The notes under the pieces were generated by a model. That model did no database searches and was not told the DNA's origin. It saw only the letters and a program-made list of their open reading frames with translations. From NCBI RefSeq assembly GCF_900100965.1, contig NZ_FMUJ01000010.1, positions 62,001-126,000 on the forward strand: 64,000 nucleotides of DNA, given 5' to 3'. Origin of the DNA: Variovorax sp. EL159. GTDB lineage: Bacteria > Pseudomonadota > Gammaproteobacteria > Burkholderiales > Burkholderiaceae_C. A program made the translations under genes and the position numbers. How positions within the stretch are numbered: the stretch's first letter is position 1; every line of letters begins with the position of its first letter. Shown here piece after piece: positions 27,301-34,275 of the stretch.

Positions 27301-28801
27301 CGAACTGGCTCACATAGGCACCCGCGCCAACGGCCGTGGCCCCGCTGGCGCCGGCCACCGTCTCTCCGCCCAGGGCGGTGGAGCCGCTGCCGCTGGCCGC
27401 GCTGTTCGCGCCCACTGCCGTGGCGGTGGGATAGACGACAGCCCCTGAAGGACGGCCAATGGCCAAGGACGATTGGGCCGACTGATCGCCAGTCGCCGCT
27501 GCGTTGCTGCCGACGGCCGTATTGCCCGCCTTCGTGGCCGAAGCACCAACACCGGCGGCGAGCGCGCCACTTGCCGTTGCGCCGCTGTTGTCGTAGTTGC
27601 TTCCTGCGCCAGTGGCCGTGGAATTGACGCTGTAGTAGTGCACGGCACCCGCAGCGGCAGCCGCACTCACGGCCTGCAACTGGCTCACGTTCACGGCATC
27701 CGTGCCACTGGCACCCGCCGCCACGTTGGTGATGCGTCTTTCGTTGCCCGTGCTGCCGACCGAAACCTCGCCCACTGGTGACGTGCCCTGGATGCTCGAA
27801 GCCGCCGCGCCCGCTGGCACGTAGGCCGCGTTCGCCGTCAGGTTCGCGAGCGTGGCTTGCGTCTGGCTGCCCGCACCGAGCGCCACCGCGTTGTCGTAGG
27901 CCGCATTGGCCAGCGTACCGATGCTCACGGTATTGCTGGCCGTCACCCCTGCGCCCGCCAGCGCGCCGATGGCGACATTGGCGTCACCCTTCAGCGCATT
28001 TCCGGCACCGGCGCCCAGCGCGGTATTGAAGACACCGCTCGAATTCGACAGTGCGCCATTGCCCACCGCCGTGGCGTGATCGCCCGAAGCGTTCTGGCCC
28101 GCGCCGGCCCCCACGGCCGTGTTGTATTGCCCGGTGCCGCTCGTGAAGCCGGCGCTCTTGCCCAGCGCCACGTCGGCGAAGTTGGCCGCCACCGCACTGT
28201 CGCCGATGGCGACGGACGAGTAGCCGTTCGCATTCGCCGCCACGCCGACGGCGACCGTCCTGCCGGAGGCGCTGCCGTTGGCACCGGAAGACACGGCGCC
28301 GGTGCCGATGGCCACGGCATCGGTGCCGCTGGCGTTGGCCGTGTTGCCGAGTGCGATGGCGTTGCCTGCCGAAGCATTGGCCTGATCGCCCAATGCCATC
28401 GCGCCGGCCACCAGCGCCTTCGACTGATTGCCCACCGCAATCGCCCCCTGGCCGAGGGCGGTGTTCAGGTTGCCGATGGCCACCGTTCCCACCGGGCCCG
28501 CGGTGGTGCACGGAACGGTGCCGGTGCCCGTGCCGCCGTTGCTGTCGTAGTTGGCGGCGTTGCCGTTGCCCACGGCCACGTTGCCGTTTCCGCAGGCCGA
28601 ATCATTGAGGCCGCTCGCGACCGCGCCAGCGCCCATGGCCTGGTTGCCCGCATGGGCGGTGATGCCGGCCATGGACACGGCCAGCACCAGGGCCGCCACG
28701 ACCTTGCCGCCGGCACGCTTGCCGCGCGCCCGGGTCGTCTCCGACACGGCCACCCAGGTGCCCAGTGCCTCGTTCCATATGGAGCGATAGGTTGTGTTCA
28801 T
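21311..28801 (-). CDS. Giant trimeric autotransporter adhesin (YadA-like)
   Basis: A 2496-residue protein. It starts with an extended signal peptide of the ESPR type (MNTTYRSIWNEALGTWVAVS). Hundreds of residues of head repeats follow (Hep_Hag type, patterns such as A-A-I-G and A-V-A-L-G). Eight neck motifs of the form DAVNVxQL occur near 27700, 26070, 24800, 23510, 22600, 22225, 21800 and 21630. Four copies of an HYYSVN module are spaced along the stalk. The last 90 residues form a YadA-type membrane anchor ending VGAEWVFN. It should form a trimeric surface fibre mediating adhesion or aggregation. I used the ATG at 28801; one 17 codons upstream would precede the signal. Followed by a TpgA-like gene. 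Confidence 0.93.
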   Translation of the reverse strand: MNTTYRSIWNEALGTWVAVSETTRARGKRAGGKVVAALVLAVSMAGITAHAGNQAMGAGAVASGLNDSACGNGNVAVGNGNAANYDSNGGTGTGTVPCTTAGPVGTVAIGNLNTALGQGAIAVGNQSKALVAGAMALGDQANASAGNAIALGNTANASGTDAVAIGTGAVSSGANGSASGRTVAVGVAANANGYSSVAIGDSAVAANFADVALGKSAGFTSGTGQYNTAVGAGAGQNASGDHATAVGNGALSNSSGVFNTALGAGAGNALKGDANVAIGALAGAGVTASNTVSIGTLANAAYDNAVALGAGSQTQATLANLTANAAYVPAGAAASSIQGTSPVGEVSVGSTGNERRITNVAAGASGTDAVNVSQLQAVSAAAAAGAVHYYSVNSTATGAGSNYDNSGATASGALAAGVGASATKAGNTAVGSNAAATGDQSAQSSLAIGRPSGAVVYPTATAVGANSAASGSGSTALGGETVAGASGATAVGAGAYVSQFGGTAVGAGAYVDQFGATAVGASAVSKGLGSTAMGTAAEALGSAATGVGAASLAGGDYATAVGSGSGAAGTGSAAIGGLAAATGASSVAVGSGMGGTATRPTVTNADGSKTIGGFQISADGNTITAPDGTQYVVGNDLSVPATQKALAIRNALQGNSALATGDNAIAQGAASTATGASSIAVGASAQAMAASAIAVGQSAQATGTQSLAMGDQAQAAGLNAAAIGTSAKATGQNATALGNNTNAGGASSLAAGDSSAAAGLQATALGVQASASQSNATALGYAATASGKQATALGVGAIASQLNSTAVGVGAHADGTSSLAMGSSATVSSISTDGVAIGSNASTTTAGGVALGGGSAAGTGGGIAGYVPTGASAAQTAAINATTGTTGAVAVGDAAHGVYRQITGVAAGTANSDAVNVAQLQAAQTHYYSVNDGGTQGGNYDNKGATGTNALAAGVSATAGQSSDVAVGANATANSAATPNFGFTGQATAVGSGASALAWHATALGANANAGGVASLGLGNSANASGDSAIAIGDTAVSTGNHSIAMGSGAEADNYASTAIGAFSKATTAGSTALGDSAQATGGTSAAIGYGAHASGTNAVALGTSATAQGTGNISIGAGSTSNGDGSIAMGSGATTRSPVWGNGMNGIAIGTNAAAGAQGIAIGLGATNQIATSATGSINGLDSIAIGTNSQTITDGDMAIGANAVAKGTGGNAFAAGYGANATGDSVALGTNAQSQGAGSGNGTTAIGAQTSATSPRATALGYKATATVDDGVALGAGSVASTAAGVAGFDPATGAASTSTSPTWKSTWGAVSVGDGTNTRQITGVAAGANATDAVNVAQLQAVSSAAAAGAVHYYSVNSTATGAGSNYDNSGAQGANALAAGVNASAGAAESIAIGSGARTSASAASYASVVIGQNAFDGGIQSTVVGAGAGSGASAQPGAGATGATLIGTAAGQNALLGYRDVFVGYRAGENVTPGATQGGIAGNNVGIGSNALSGATGNWNVALGGYAPGSGSLVGSNNVAVGGFRSGNAVKGNANVALGSEAGQTVTGDSNIAIGSATGGGYPVTGTGAGQSVTGSNNIALGASAGQNITADNTVSIGEGARGSANQAIAIGAGAIASGTQSISVGTGNVVSGNNSGAFGDPNNISGNGSYATGNNNTIASNNTFVVGNNVTAAAGTDGAVALGNNSSVSAANSVALGSNSVASATANGVGYVPAGANAAQAAAIAGTTVGNLAPVSVGSTTATRQIENVAAGTLASDAVNVAQLQAVSSAAAAGAVHYYSVNDGGTAGANYDNTGATAPFTIAAGVGASASAGNSIAIGLRAQVPAIESIAIGRDAQTYGQGSVSIGTAAGQGTTGNGGNFANVYIGYVAGANSGANGAAGITAIGYQAGNNVSGRDSAFIGSNAGNNSSGNSNYAFGSNAGQDTSGSGNLALGTNAGPGGGATTNDSISIGTFSTPYAGTNRAVAIGYGSGAQATDSMALGSNTVAVNAGNVALGSGSVASTPAGVLGYVPTGASAGQQATILGTAALTLGAVSIGDVANGQYRQINGVAAGTALTDAVNVAQLQAVSSQVVIAGSKWVTGSQTTTYVAPVATGTESTAVGSGAVVNANNSVAVGTGATATTNNSVALGNGSTTTAATPTASTTIQGQTYNFAGANPTGVVSVGAPGAERQIQNVAAGQLSASSTDAVNGSQLYATNQAINNIQVGGAGIKYFHANSQAADSQASGANSVAIGPQSIALGTNSFAGGNGAQANGAGSIALGTNAIATSSNGVALGNGASADRAGMNGQQEMFSSVSVLSTQGAVSVGSAGNERQITNVAGGTQATDAVNVRQLQAVQQSTVRYDTNPDGSVNYNSVTMGNGGSSGPVAVHNVAPGVAPTDAVNVQQLNQQGAASTAYTDARVNALGNDLNNVARNAYSGVAAAMAVQMPASYVPGKTVMRIGYGVFKGESAVGVSFRRTAENNGWSLTGGVGVSRAGAAATVGAEWVFN
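24681..24785 (-). repeat. Near-identical intragenic module of the adhesin gene (partner at 27582-27686)
   Basis: About 105 bp coding for the stretch through HYYSVNSTATGAGSNYDNSGA occurs here and again at 27582-27686 with only scattered, mostly synonymous differences. Two more divergent versions lie near 23400-23470 and 25970-26040. Such direct repeats allow in-frame expansion or loss of about 2.9 kb of the fibre by recombination. Confidence 0.75.
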
Positions 28802-29117
28802 TTCTCTCGATTCCTCGATCAATCGTGGGGACCCGCAACCTCCCTGCGCCATGACCAGCGGAGAAGTCGCGAACTCGAATGGGGTCGCAGCGCCGCGGGC
28901 ACTGCACAGGGCGCGGATGATGTCGAGGGGGGTCTTCGCTCAAGAAGACGCCACGAGGTTTGGTCAGAATTGCCGGCGCATTTCAGCCCCGTTTGTGAAT
29001 TTCTTTACTACTTGCAAACGCCCGCTAACAATGCGGCGGAGGCTGCGCGCGTCCGAATTCGTCAGATTTGCGCCCTCGATTCACTGTCAGAATCCCGCCG
29101 CCAGACGAACGGAGCCC
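28802..29117. promoter_or_regulatory. 316-bp divergent control region, adhesin operon / response regulator operon
   Basis: No gene is supported here. The segment about 28970-29035 is AT-richer than its surroundings and probably holds promoters for both directions. A weak plus-strand candidate pairs TTTACT with TAACAA 16 bp apart near 29003-29030. For the adhesin, gagagaa just before its ATG serves as ribosome-binding site. For the regulator, gga lies a few bases before the ATG. No clear operator repeat was found. Confidence 0.4.
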
Positions 29118-29855
29118 ATGCGCATCGCCATCCTCGAAGACGACCCCGACCAGCAGTCGCACCTCGTGCGTACGCTGGAGCACCTGCTCACGGTGGGCGA
29201 CACGACGGTGACCTGCACCACCTTCGCCGACGGCACGGCGCTGCAGAACGTGCTGCGGCGTGAAAGCTTCGACCTGCTGGTGCTCGACTGGAACGTGCCG
29301 GGGCTCGAAGGCGTCGAGCTGCTGAAGTGGCTGCGAACCTGGCAGCAGGACCTGGTGCCGGTGCTCATGCTCAGCTCGCGCGCGTCGGAGCAGGACGTGG
29401 TGCAGGCACTGAACTTCGGTGCCGACGACTACATCGTCAAGCCGTTCCGCCCGCTGGAGCTGCGAGCGCGCGTGCAGCGGCTGATGACGCGGAGGTCGCC
29501 GGTGGCGCAGTCGGACCAGGAACGCTTCGGCCGCTGGGAGTTCGACCGGCTCACGCAGAGCGTGCTGATCCATCCTGCCGCGCCGGACGGCACGCCGCCC
29601 GAACGGCATGCGCTGACCGACCGCGAGTTCAAGCTCGCGCTGACGCTGTTCCAGCACCTGGGCGGCGTGGTGTCGCGCGCCCATCTGCTGGAAAGCGCCG
29701 GCTACAGCAGCGAAGAGCTGCCCTCGCGCACGCTGGACAGCCACATCTACCGGCTGCGCAGCAAGCTCGGCCTGGAGGCTGAACGCGGGCTGAGCCTGCG
29801 CACCGTCTACGGACGCGGCTACCGGCTCGAAGCCACACAGCAGGCGGAGCCCTGA
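29118..29855 (+). CDS. OmpR/PhoB-family response regulator
   Basis: A 245-residue regulator with an intact receiver domain: acidic pocket Asp8/Asp9, phospho-acceptor Asp57 in LLVLDWNVPG, Thr/Ser switch in LMLSSR, Lys in DYIVKPFRPLELRAR. A C-terminal winged helix (LTDREFKLALTLFQHLGGVVSRAHLLE, then SHIYRLRSKLG and VYGRGYRL) follows. The cognate kinase is two genes downstream. I chose the ATG at 29118, before which the frame reads non-conserved residues. It is divergent from the adhesin operon, its most obvious target. Its stop overlaps the next ATG (TGATG). Confidence 0.9.
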   Translation: MRIAILEDDPDQQSHLVRTLEHLLTVGDTTVTCTTFADGTALQNVLRRESFDLLVLDWNVPGLEGVELLKWLRTWQQDLVPVLMLSSRASEQDVVQALNFGADDYIVKPFRPLELRARVQRLMTRRSPVAQSDQERFGRWEFDRLTQSVLIHPAAPDGTPPERHALTDREFKLALTLFQHLGGVVSRAHLLESAGYSSEELPSRTLDSHIYRLRSKLGLEAERGLSLRTVYGRGYRLEATQQAEP

Positions 29856-31306
29856 TGCCCCGCTTCATGGGCCGGGGCTATGCTGGCACCGGCAAGAACG
29901 ATCCCGACATGACGAACAGCGAACCCCGGACGAGAAGAGCTTTTCCATTGCGGCTGTGCCGGCCGCTGGCGATGTGCGCGTGGCTCGTGGCGCTCGCGGC
30001 GTCGGCGCAATCGCAGGCCCCTTCGCAGCCGCCACCGCACGTCGTGCAGCCCGGCGAGACCCTGTGGGGCATTTCGGGGCAAACGCTGCAGTCGCCGCTG
30101 CGCTGGCCCGAGGTGCAGCAGCGCAACAACGTGGGCGAGCCCCGCCTGCTGCAGCCCGGCAAGGTGCTGTACTTCGTCGACGGGCGCATCGTGCCCGAAG
30201 GCTCGGCCGTGATCGCCGCAGTGGAAGGGCCGGCCTGGCGCCGTCGCGGCACCGCGCCCGAACAGGTGCTCACGGCCGGCATGCCGATCGAACCGGGCGA
30301 CACCCTCGTGACCGGCGGCGAAGCCTTCGTCACCCTGGGCCTGCCCGGCGGCAGCCGTGTGGTGCTGCCCTCGCGCAGCACGCTCGAGGTGCTGGCGGTC
30401 GATCTGACCACGATCCGGCTGCGGCTGGTGCAGGGCCGCGTGGAATCGCAGGTCGAGAAACAGCAGCCCGGCCAGCAGTTCGAGATCCGCGCGCGGTCGA
30501 TGGGCCTGGGCGTGCGCGGCACGCATTTCCGCGTGCGCGACGAAGAAGGCCTGCTGACCGGCGAAGTGATCGAGGGCGAAGTGGTCGTGCGCCGCGACAC
30601 CGCCGTGATCTCGCAAGATCCGCAAGCCGCGCAAGGTGCACAGCCGCGCCCTGCCGAGCCCCCGCCCGCGCCGCTCGTGCTGCGCGCGGGCAACGGCGCG
30701 GTGCTGCTGGACAGCGGCACCGCCCAGGCGCACACCCTGCTGCCGGCGCCGCAACTCGTGCCGGCCACCGGCCCGCGCGGCGGCGACCGGACGTTGCAGC
30801 TTGTGCCTGTCGCGGGTGCGCAGACCTACCGGCTGCAGCTCGCGCGCGACGAGCGCTTTCTGCTGCCGGTGCACGAACAGCGCGGCCCCGGCCCCACCTT
30901 CACCGTGCCGCCCAACCTCGACGCCGGCTTCTACCAGTTGCGCCTCACCGCCTTCGACGCGGGGCAGCTCGAGGGCCTGCCCGGCGACAGCACGATCTAC
31001 CTGCCGCCCTCCGACGGCAGCGCGCCGGGCGGCCAGGCGGGCTCGGCCACGCTGGCGGCCGACGGCCGCGTCGACATCCGCTGGCCCGGTGTGGCCGGAC
31101 ACCGCTACAGCTTCGAGCTTTCGCGCAGCGCCGATTTCTCGCTGCTGCTCATCAACGAGCCCGCCGTCTACGCCACCGGCATGACGGTCGGCCCCTTCGC
31201 GCTCGGCGGTCGCTACCACTGGCGGGTGCACGAGCCGGGCGCCACCGACGCCGCCGGCCAGCCGCTGCAGGGCTTCGGCGGGAGCTTCGACATTCCCGCG
31301 CGCTGA
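29855..31306 (+). CDS. LysM- and FecR-domain exported protein
   Basis: A 483-residue protein; an in-frame ATG at 29909 gives a more compact signal peptide (RRAFPLRLCRPLAMCAWLVAL, cleaved near SAQSQA) and may be the true start. A LysM domain lies at about 61-110 (HVVQPGETLWGISGQTLQ...LQPGKVLYF). A FecR-type domain follows at about 148-248 (GDTLVTGGEAFVTLGLPGGS, GVRGTHFRVRDEEG). Beta-rich repeats resembling fibronectin type III modules reach the C-terminus. It is likely a periplasmic peptidoglycan-linked sensor or scaffold. FecR domains usually act with ECF sigma factors, but here the neighbours are a response regulator and a histidine kinase. Confidence 0.78.
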   Translation: MPRFMGRGYAGTGKNDPDMTNSEPRTRRAFPLRLCRPLAMCAWLVALAASAQSQAPSQPPPHVVQPGETLWGISGQTLQSPLRWPEVQQRNNVGEPRLLQPGKVLYFVDGRIVPEGSAVIAAVEGPAWRRRGTAPEQVLTAGMPIEPGDTLVTGGEAFVTLGLPGGSRVVLPSRSTLEVLAVDLTTIRLRLVQGRVESQVEKQQPGQQFEIRARSMGLGVRGTHFRVRDEEGLLTGEVIEGEVVVRRDTAVISQDPQAAQGAQPRPAEPPPAPLVLRAGNGAVLLDSGTAQAHTLLPAPQLVPATGPRGGDRTLQLVPVAGAQTYRLQLARDERFLLPVHEQRGPGPTFTVPPNLDAGFYQLRLTAFDAGQLEGLPGDSTIYLPPSDGSAPGGQAGSATLAADGRVDIRWPGVAGHRYSFELSRSADFSLLLINEPAVYATGMTVGPFALGGRYHWRVHEPGATDAAGQPLQGFGGSFDIPAR

Positions 31307-31315
31307 ACCCGCACC

Positions 31316-33721
31316 ATGCGAACGCGGCTCGCGGTCGAACGGCTGTTGATGGCGCTGCTGCTGCCCATCGCGATCCTCTGGCTCGCGCAGCGCCCCGGCC
31401 TCCTGCAGCTCGATGCGGCCATCCACGACCGGATGCTGCTTCTTGCATCGCACACGCCGGCGCCCGACATCCTGATCGTCGCCATCGACGAGCGCAGCCT
31501 GAGCGAGCTGGGCCGATGGCCCTGGTCGCGCGACACGCACGCGCGCCTGCTGGAGCGCCTGGCCGCCGACAAGCCGCGCGCGGTGCTGCTCGACCTCTTC
31601 CTGACCGAGCCCAGCGTCGACACGCTCGACGACGAGCGGCTGGCGCAAGCGATGGAAAAGCTGCCGGTCTACCTGCCGCTGCTGCATGCGAACCCGCTGG
31701 CGCCAGTCTCGGGCAACTGGCCGGGCTTCCTGCCGCCCCTGGGCCTGTTCGCCGAGCGCGCCAAGGGCATCGGCCATGCGGAGCTGACGCCCGACATCGA
31801 CGGCGTGGCGCGCACGCTGTACCTGCGCGAGGGCTATGCCGGGCACCTGCAGCCCTACGTAGGTGCGCTGATAGCAAACCATCCGCCCGGCCCCGACAAC
31901 ACCACGGACGCCACAAGGGCCGCGCCGGACCGCACCTGGCTGCGCCAGGACCCATTGCGCCTGCTCTTCGCCGGTCCGCGCGGCAGCTACCGCACCGTGC
32001 CCTACGTGAGCGTGCTGCGCGGCGAGGTGCCCGGCGAGCTGCTGCGCGACAAGCTGCTGCTCGTGGGCGCCACCGCGCCCGGCCTGGGCGACCAGACGCT
32101 CACGCCGAATGCGCGCATCCGCGGCGTGCTGCCCGGCGTGGAGGTGCATGCCAACGCCATCGACAACCTGCTGCACGGGCGCAACGTGTACGTGCTGTCA
32201 CCACTGGCCTACGCGGCATGGGCGATCGTGCCGCTCTGGATCGCGCTGTGGCTCCTGGTCCGCATGGCGCACCACGCGTTGCCGATCGCGTTCGGCCTGG
32301 CCGCCGCCTGCCTGCTCACAAGCGTCGTCGCCATGTTCGCGCGGCACTGGTGGCTGCCGCCGGCGGCGCCGATGCTCGGGCTCATCATCCTTTACATGCT
32401 GTGGAGCTGGCGGCGGCTGGAGTCGCAGTTCGCCTACCTGCGCGAGCGCGCACAGGCACTCGACGCGCTGCCGGCCGGCGCCTTCGAAGTGCTGCCCGCG
32501 CGCGGCGCCCCTCTTGCCGATCCCATGGCCCGGCCCAAGCGCGCACTGGACCGCGCCATCGCCCGCGTGCAACGCATGCAGAAGCTGATGGACGAAGCCA
32601 TGCACACCATGCCCGTGGCCATGCTGATCTGCGACGAGGAAGGGCGCATCGGTTCGAGCAACGCCGCGGCCGTCCGCCTGCTGGGCGGTGGCGCGCTCCC
32701 TTTGCGGCATGACGACGCGGGCGCGCTGCGGGGCGTGTCGCTGCCCGCGCTGATCGCGCCGCTGGCGGCCACGCCACGGGCCGGCGCCACGGCCAGCCCC
32801 GCTGTGGCGGCAAGCGACGGCACGCACTGGACCGCGCGCCTGCACGGCGAATACATCACGGCCGAGGCGCGCGTGTTCCGCCTGGAGGCCGCGGCCTTCG
32901 GTGCCGCCGCGCCCGAAGACCGTGGCTGGGTGATCGTGCTGCCCGAACTCACGGCCGAGCGCGAAGCCCAGCGCCAGCGCGACGAATGGCGGCGCTTCCT
33001 GTCGCACGATTTGCGCAGCCCGCAGATCACCATCCTCAGCCTGCTGTCGATGCACGATGCAGCCGCACGCCCCGGCGCCGCGCCGCCGCCCGACGACCTG
33101 CTGCAGGCCATCCGCCGCGAGGCCGAGCGCACGCTCACGCTGGCCGAAGGCTTCATGGACTACACCGAGGCCGAGTCGAACGACTACCGCTTCGCCGAAA
33201 CGCACGTGGGCGCGGTGCTGCTCGATGCGCGCGACCAGGTGTGGCCCTATGCCCAGGCCAACGGCGTGCGCGTCGAGGCGCGGCTCGACGAGAGCGACGA
33301 AACGGTGATCCCCGCCGACGGCTCGCTGCTGACGCGCGCCATCGTGAACCTGCTGAACAACGCCATCCGCCACAGCCAGCGGGGCGGCTGCGTGAGCCTG
33401 CGCATGGATGTCGTCGCCGGCATCGACGGCCAGCCCGGGGGCGCCGTGCGGATCATCGTCAGCGACGAAGGTTCGGGCATGACCGCCGCGCAATTGCAGG
33501 CCTTGCTCAGCACGCCGCGCGGCCAGCGCCTGGTCATGAAAAAAGACAACGGCGCGACTGCCGCGCAGACCGCGGTGCCGGCTGCGCGCGGCATGGGCCT
33601 CGGCTTCTCGGTGGTGCGCGCGGTGCTGCAGCAGCACGGCGGGCGCATCGAGGCCGAGAGCGCGCCCGGGGTGGGCACCACGTTCTGGCTGACCTTGCCG
33701 CTGCGGCGCGAAGCGCCGTAG
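31316..33721 (+). CDS. CHASE2-domain sensor histidine kinase
   Basis: A 801-residue kinase. The order is an N-terminal membrane helix, a CHASE2 periplasmic sensor (about 25-290, DILIVAIDERSLSELGRWPW), three transmembrane helices (about 297-375), a PAS-like segment (about 425-540, MHTMPVAMLICDEEGRIG), and a dimerisation domain with phospho-acceptor His564 (FLSHDLRSPQ). The ATPase domain ends the protein (LLNNAIRHS, VSDEGSGM, GMGLGFSVVRAVL). It should phosphorylate the response regulator two genes upstream. The FecR/LysM protein between them could pass on a cell-wall signal (inference). It begins 9 bp after that gene. Confidence 0.9.
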   Translation: MRTRLAVERLLMALLLPIAILWLAQRPGLLQLDAAIHDRMLLLASHTPAPDILIVAIDERSLSELGRWPWSRDTHARLLERLAADKPRAVLLDLFLTEPSVDTLDDERLAQAMEKLPVYLPLLHANPLAPVSGNWPGFLPPLGLFAERAKGIGHAELTPDIDGVARTLYLREGYAGHLQPYVGALIANHPPGPDNTTDATRAAPDRTWLRQDPLRLLFAGPRGSYRTVPYVSVLRGEVPGELLRDKLLLVGATAPGLGDQTLTPNARIRGVLPGVEVHANAIDNLLHGRNVYVLSPLAYAAWAIVPLWIALWLLVRMAHHALPIAFGLAAACLLTSVVAMFARHWWLPPAAPMLGLIILYMLWSWRRLESQFAYLRERAQALDALPAGAFEVLPARGAPLADPMARPKRALDRAIARVQRMQKLMDEAMHTMPVAMLICDEEGRIGSSNAAAVRLLGGGALPLRHDDAGALRGVSLPALIAPLAATPRAGATASPAVAASDGTHWTARLHGEYITAEARVFRLEAAAFGAAAPEDRGWVIVLPELTAEREAQRQRDEWRRFLSHDLRSPQITILSLLSMHDAAARPGAAPPPDDLLQAIRREAERTLTLAEGFMDYTEAESNDYRFAETHVGAVLLDARDQVWPYAQANGVRVEARLDESDETVIPADGSLLTRAIVNLLNNAIRHSQRGGCVSLRMDVVAGIDGQPGGAVRIIVSDEGSGMTAAQLQALLSTPRGQRLVMKKDNGATAAQTAVPAARGMGLGFSVVRAVLQQHGGRIEAESAPGVGTTFWLTLPLRREAP

Positions 33722-33743
33722 CCACAGCCACAGCCGCAAAGGT

Positions 33744-34187
33744 TCAGAAGCGGAAGCTGGCTGTCTTCGAGCCGCTGCCGACCGTCACGGTCTCGCTCTT
33801 GCTCTCGCCGCCGGGCGCGGTCACGTCGATGACGTAGCGGCCTGCCGGCAGGTCGATCAGGCAGATCGGCCCGTTGGCGCGCAAGGCGAGCGCGGCGGCG
33901 GTGTTGGCGTCGCCGCCCTTGATAGCGACCGCGACGTTGGCCATGTAGGCGCCGTCCGCGCGCGAGAACAGCAGCGCGAGCGGATGGTCTTTCATGGCGG
34001 CGCGCATGGCCGTCGATTCGTCCGACCCGATGCCGCCGCACACATAGCGCACCGAGCCCGCGCCCTGCCAGGCCGGCATGGCGGACTGCGCTTGCGCCTG
34101 CGCCGCCAGGGCACCGGTCGCGCAGGCGCACGCCAGCAGCACGTGGCGCAGGCGGACGGGAATGAAGAATGCGTGGGCATGGGACAT
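33744..34187 (-). CDS. Small exported protein, beta-sandwich-like
   Basis: A 147-residue protein with a signal peptide (MSHAHAFFIPVRLRHVLLACACATGALAA, cleaved near QAQA). The mature part contains VRYVCGGIGSDESTAMRAAM and two likely disulfide cysteines (YVCGG and PICLID). The end, LPAGRYVIDVTAPGGESKSETVTVG, resembles carboxypeptidase-regulatory or DUF-type beta-sandwich domains. Function unknown. It is convergent with the kinase gene 22 bp away and 88 bp downstream of glcF on the same strand. Confidence 0.6.
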   Translation of the reverse strand: MSHAHAFFIPVRLRHVLLACACATGALAAQAQAQSAMPAWQGAGSVRYVCGGIGSDESTAMRAAMKDHPLALLFSRADGAYMANVAVAIKGGDANTAAALALRANGPICLIDLPAGRYVIDVTAPGGESKSETVTVGSGSKTASFRF

Positions 34188-34275
34188 GGCACGGGCTCCT
34201 TGCAGGTTCGGTGCGCCATGATGCGCCGCCCGCGCGTTTCGCGCGAGTCGGACCGCACCCTGCCCTGCTGTGCGA

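Noticed and set aside
21311..28801. Regularly spaced short repeats that might suggest a CRISPR array
   Set aside because: The repeats vary, are in frame, encode Hep_Hag head motifs and neck motifs, and lie inside one coding region. There are no identical 28-37 bp repeats with unique spacers and no cas genes.
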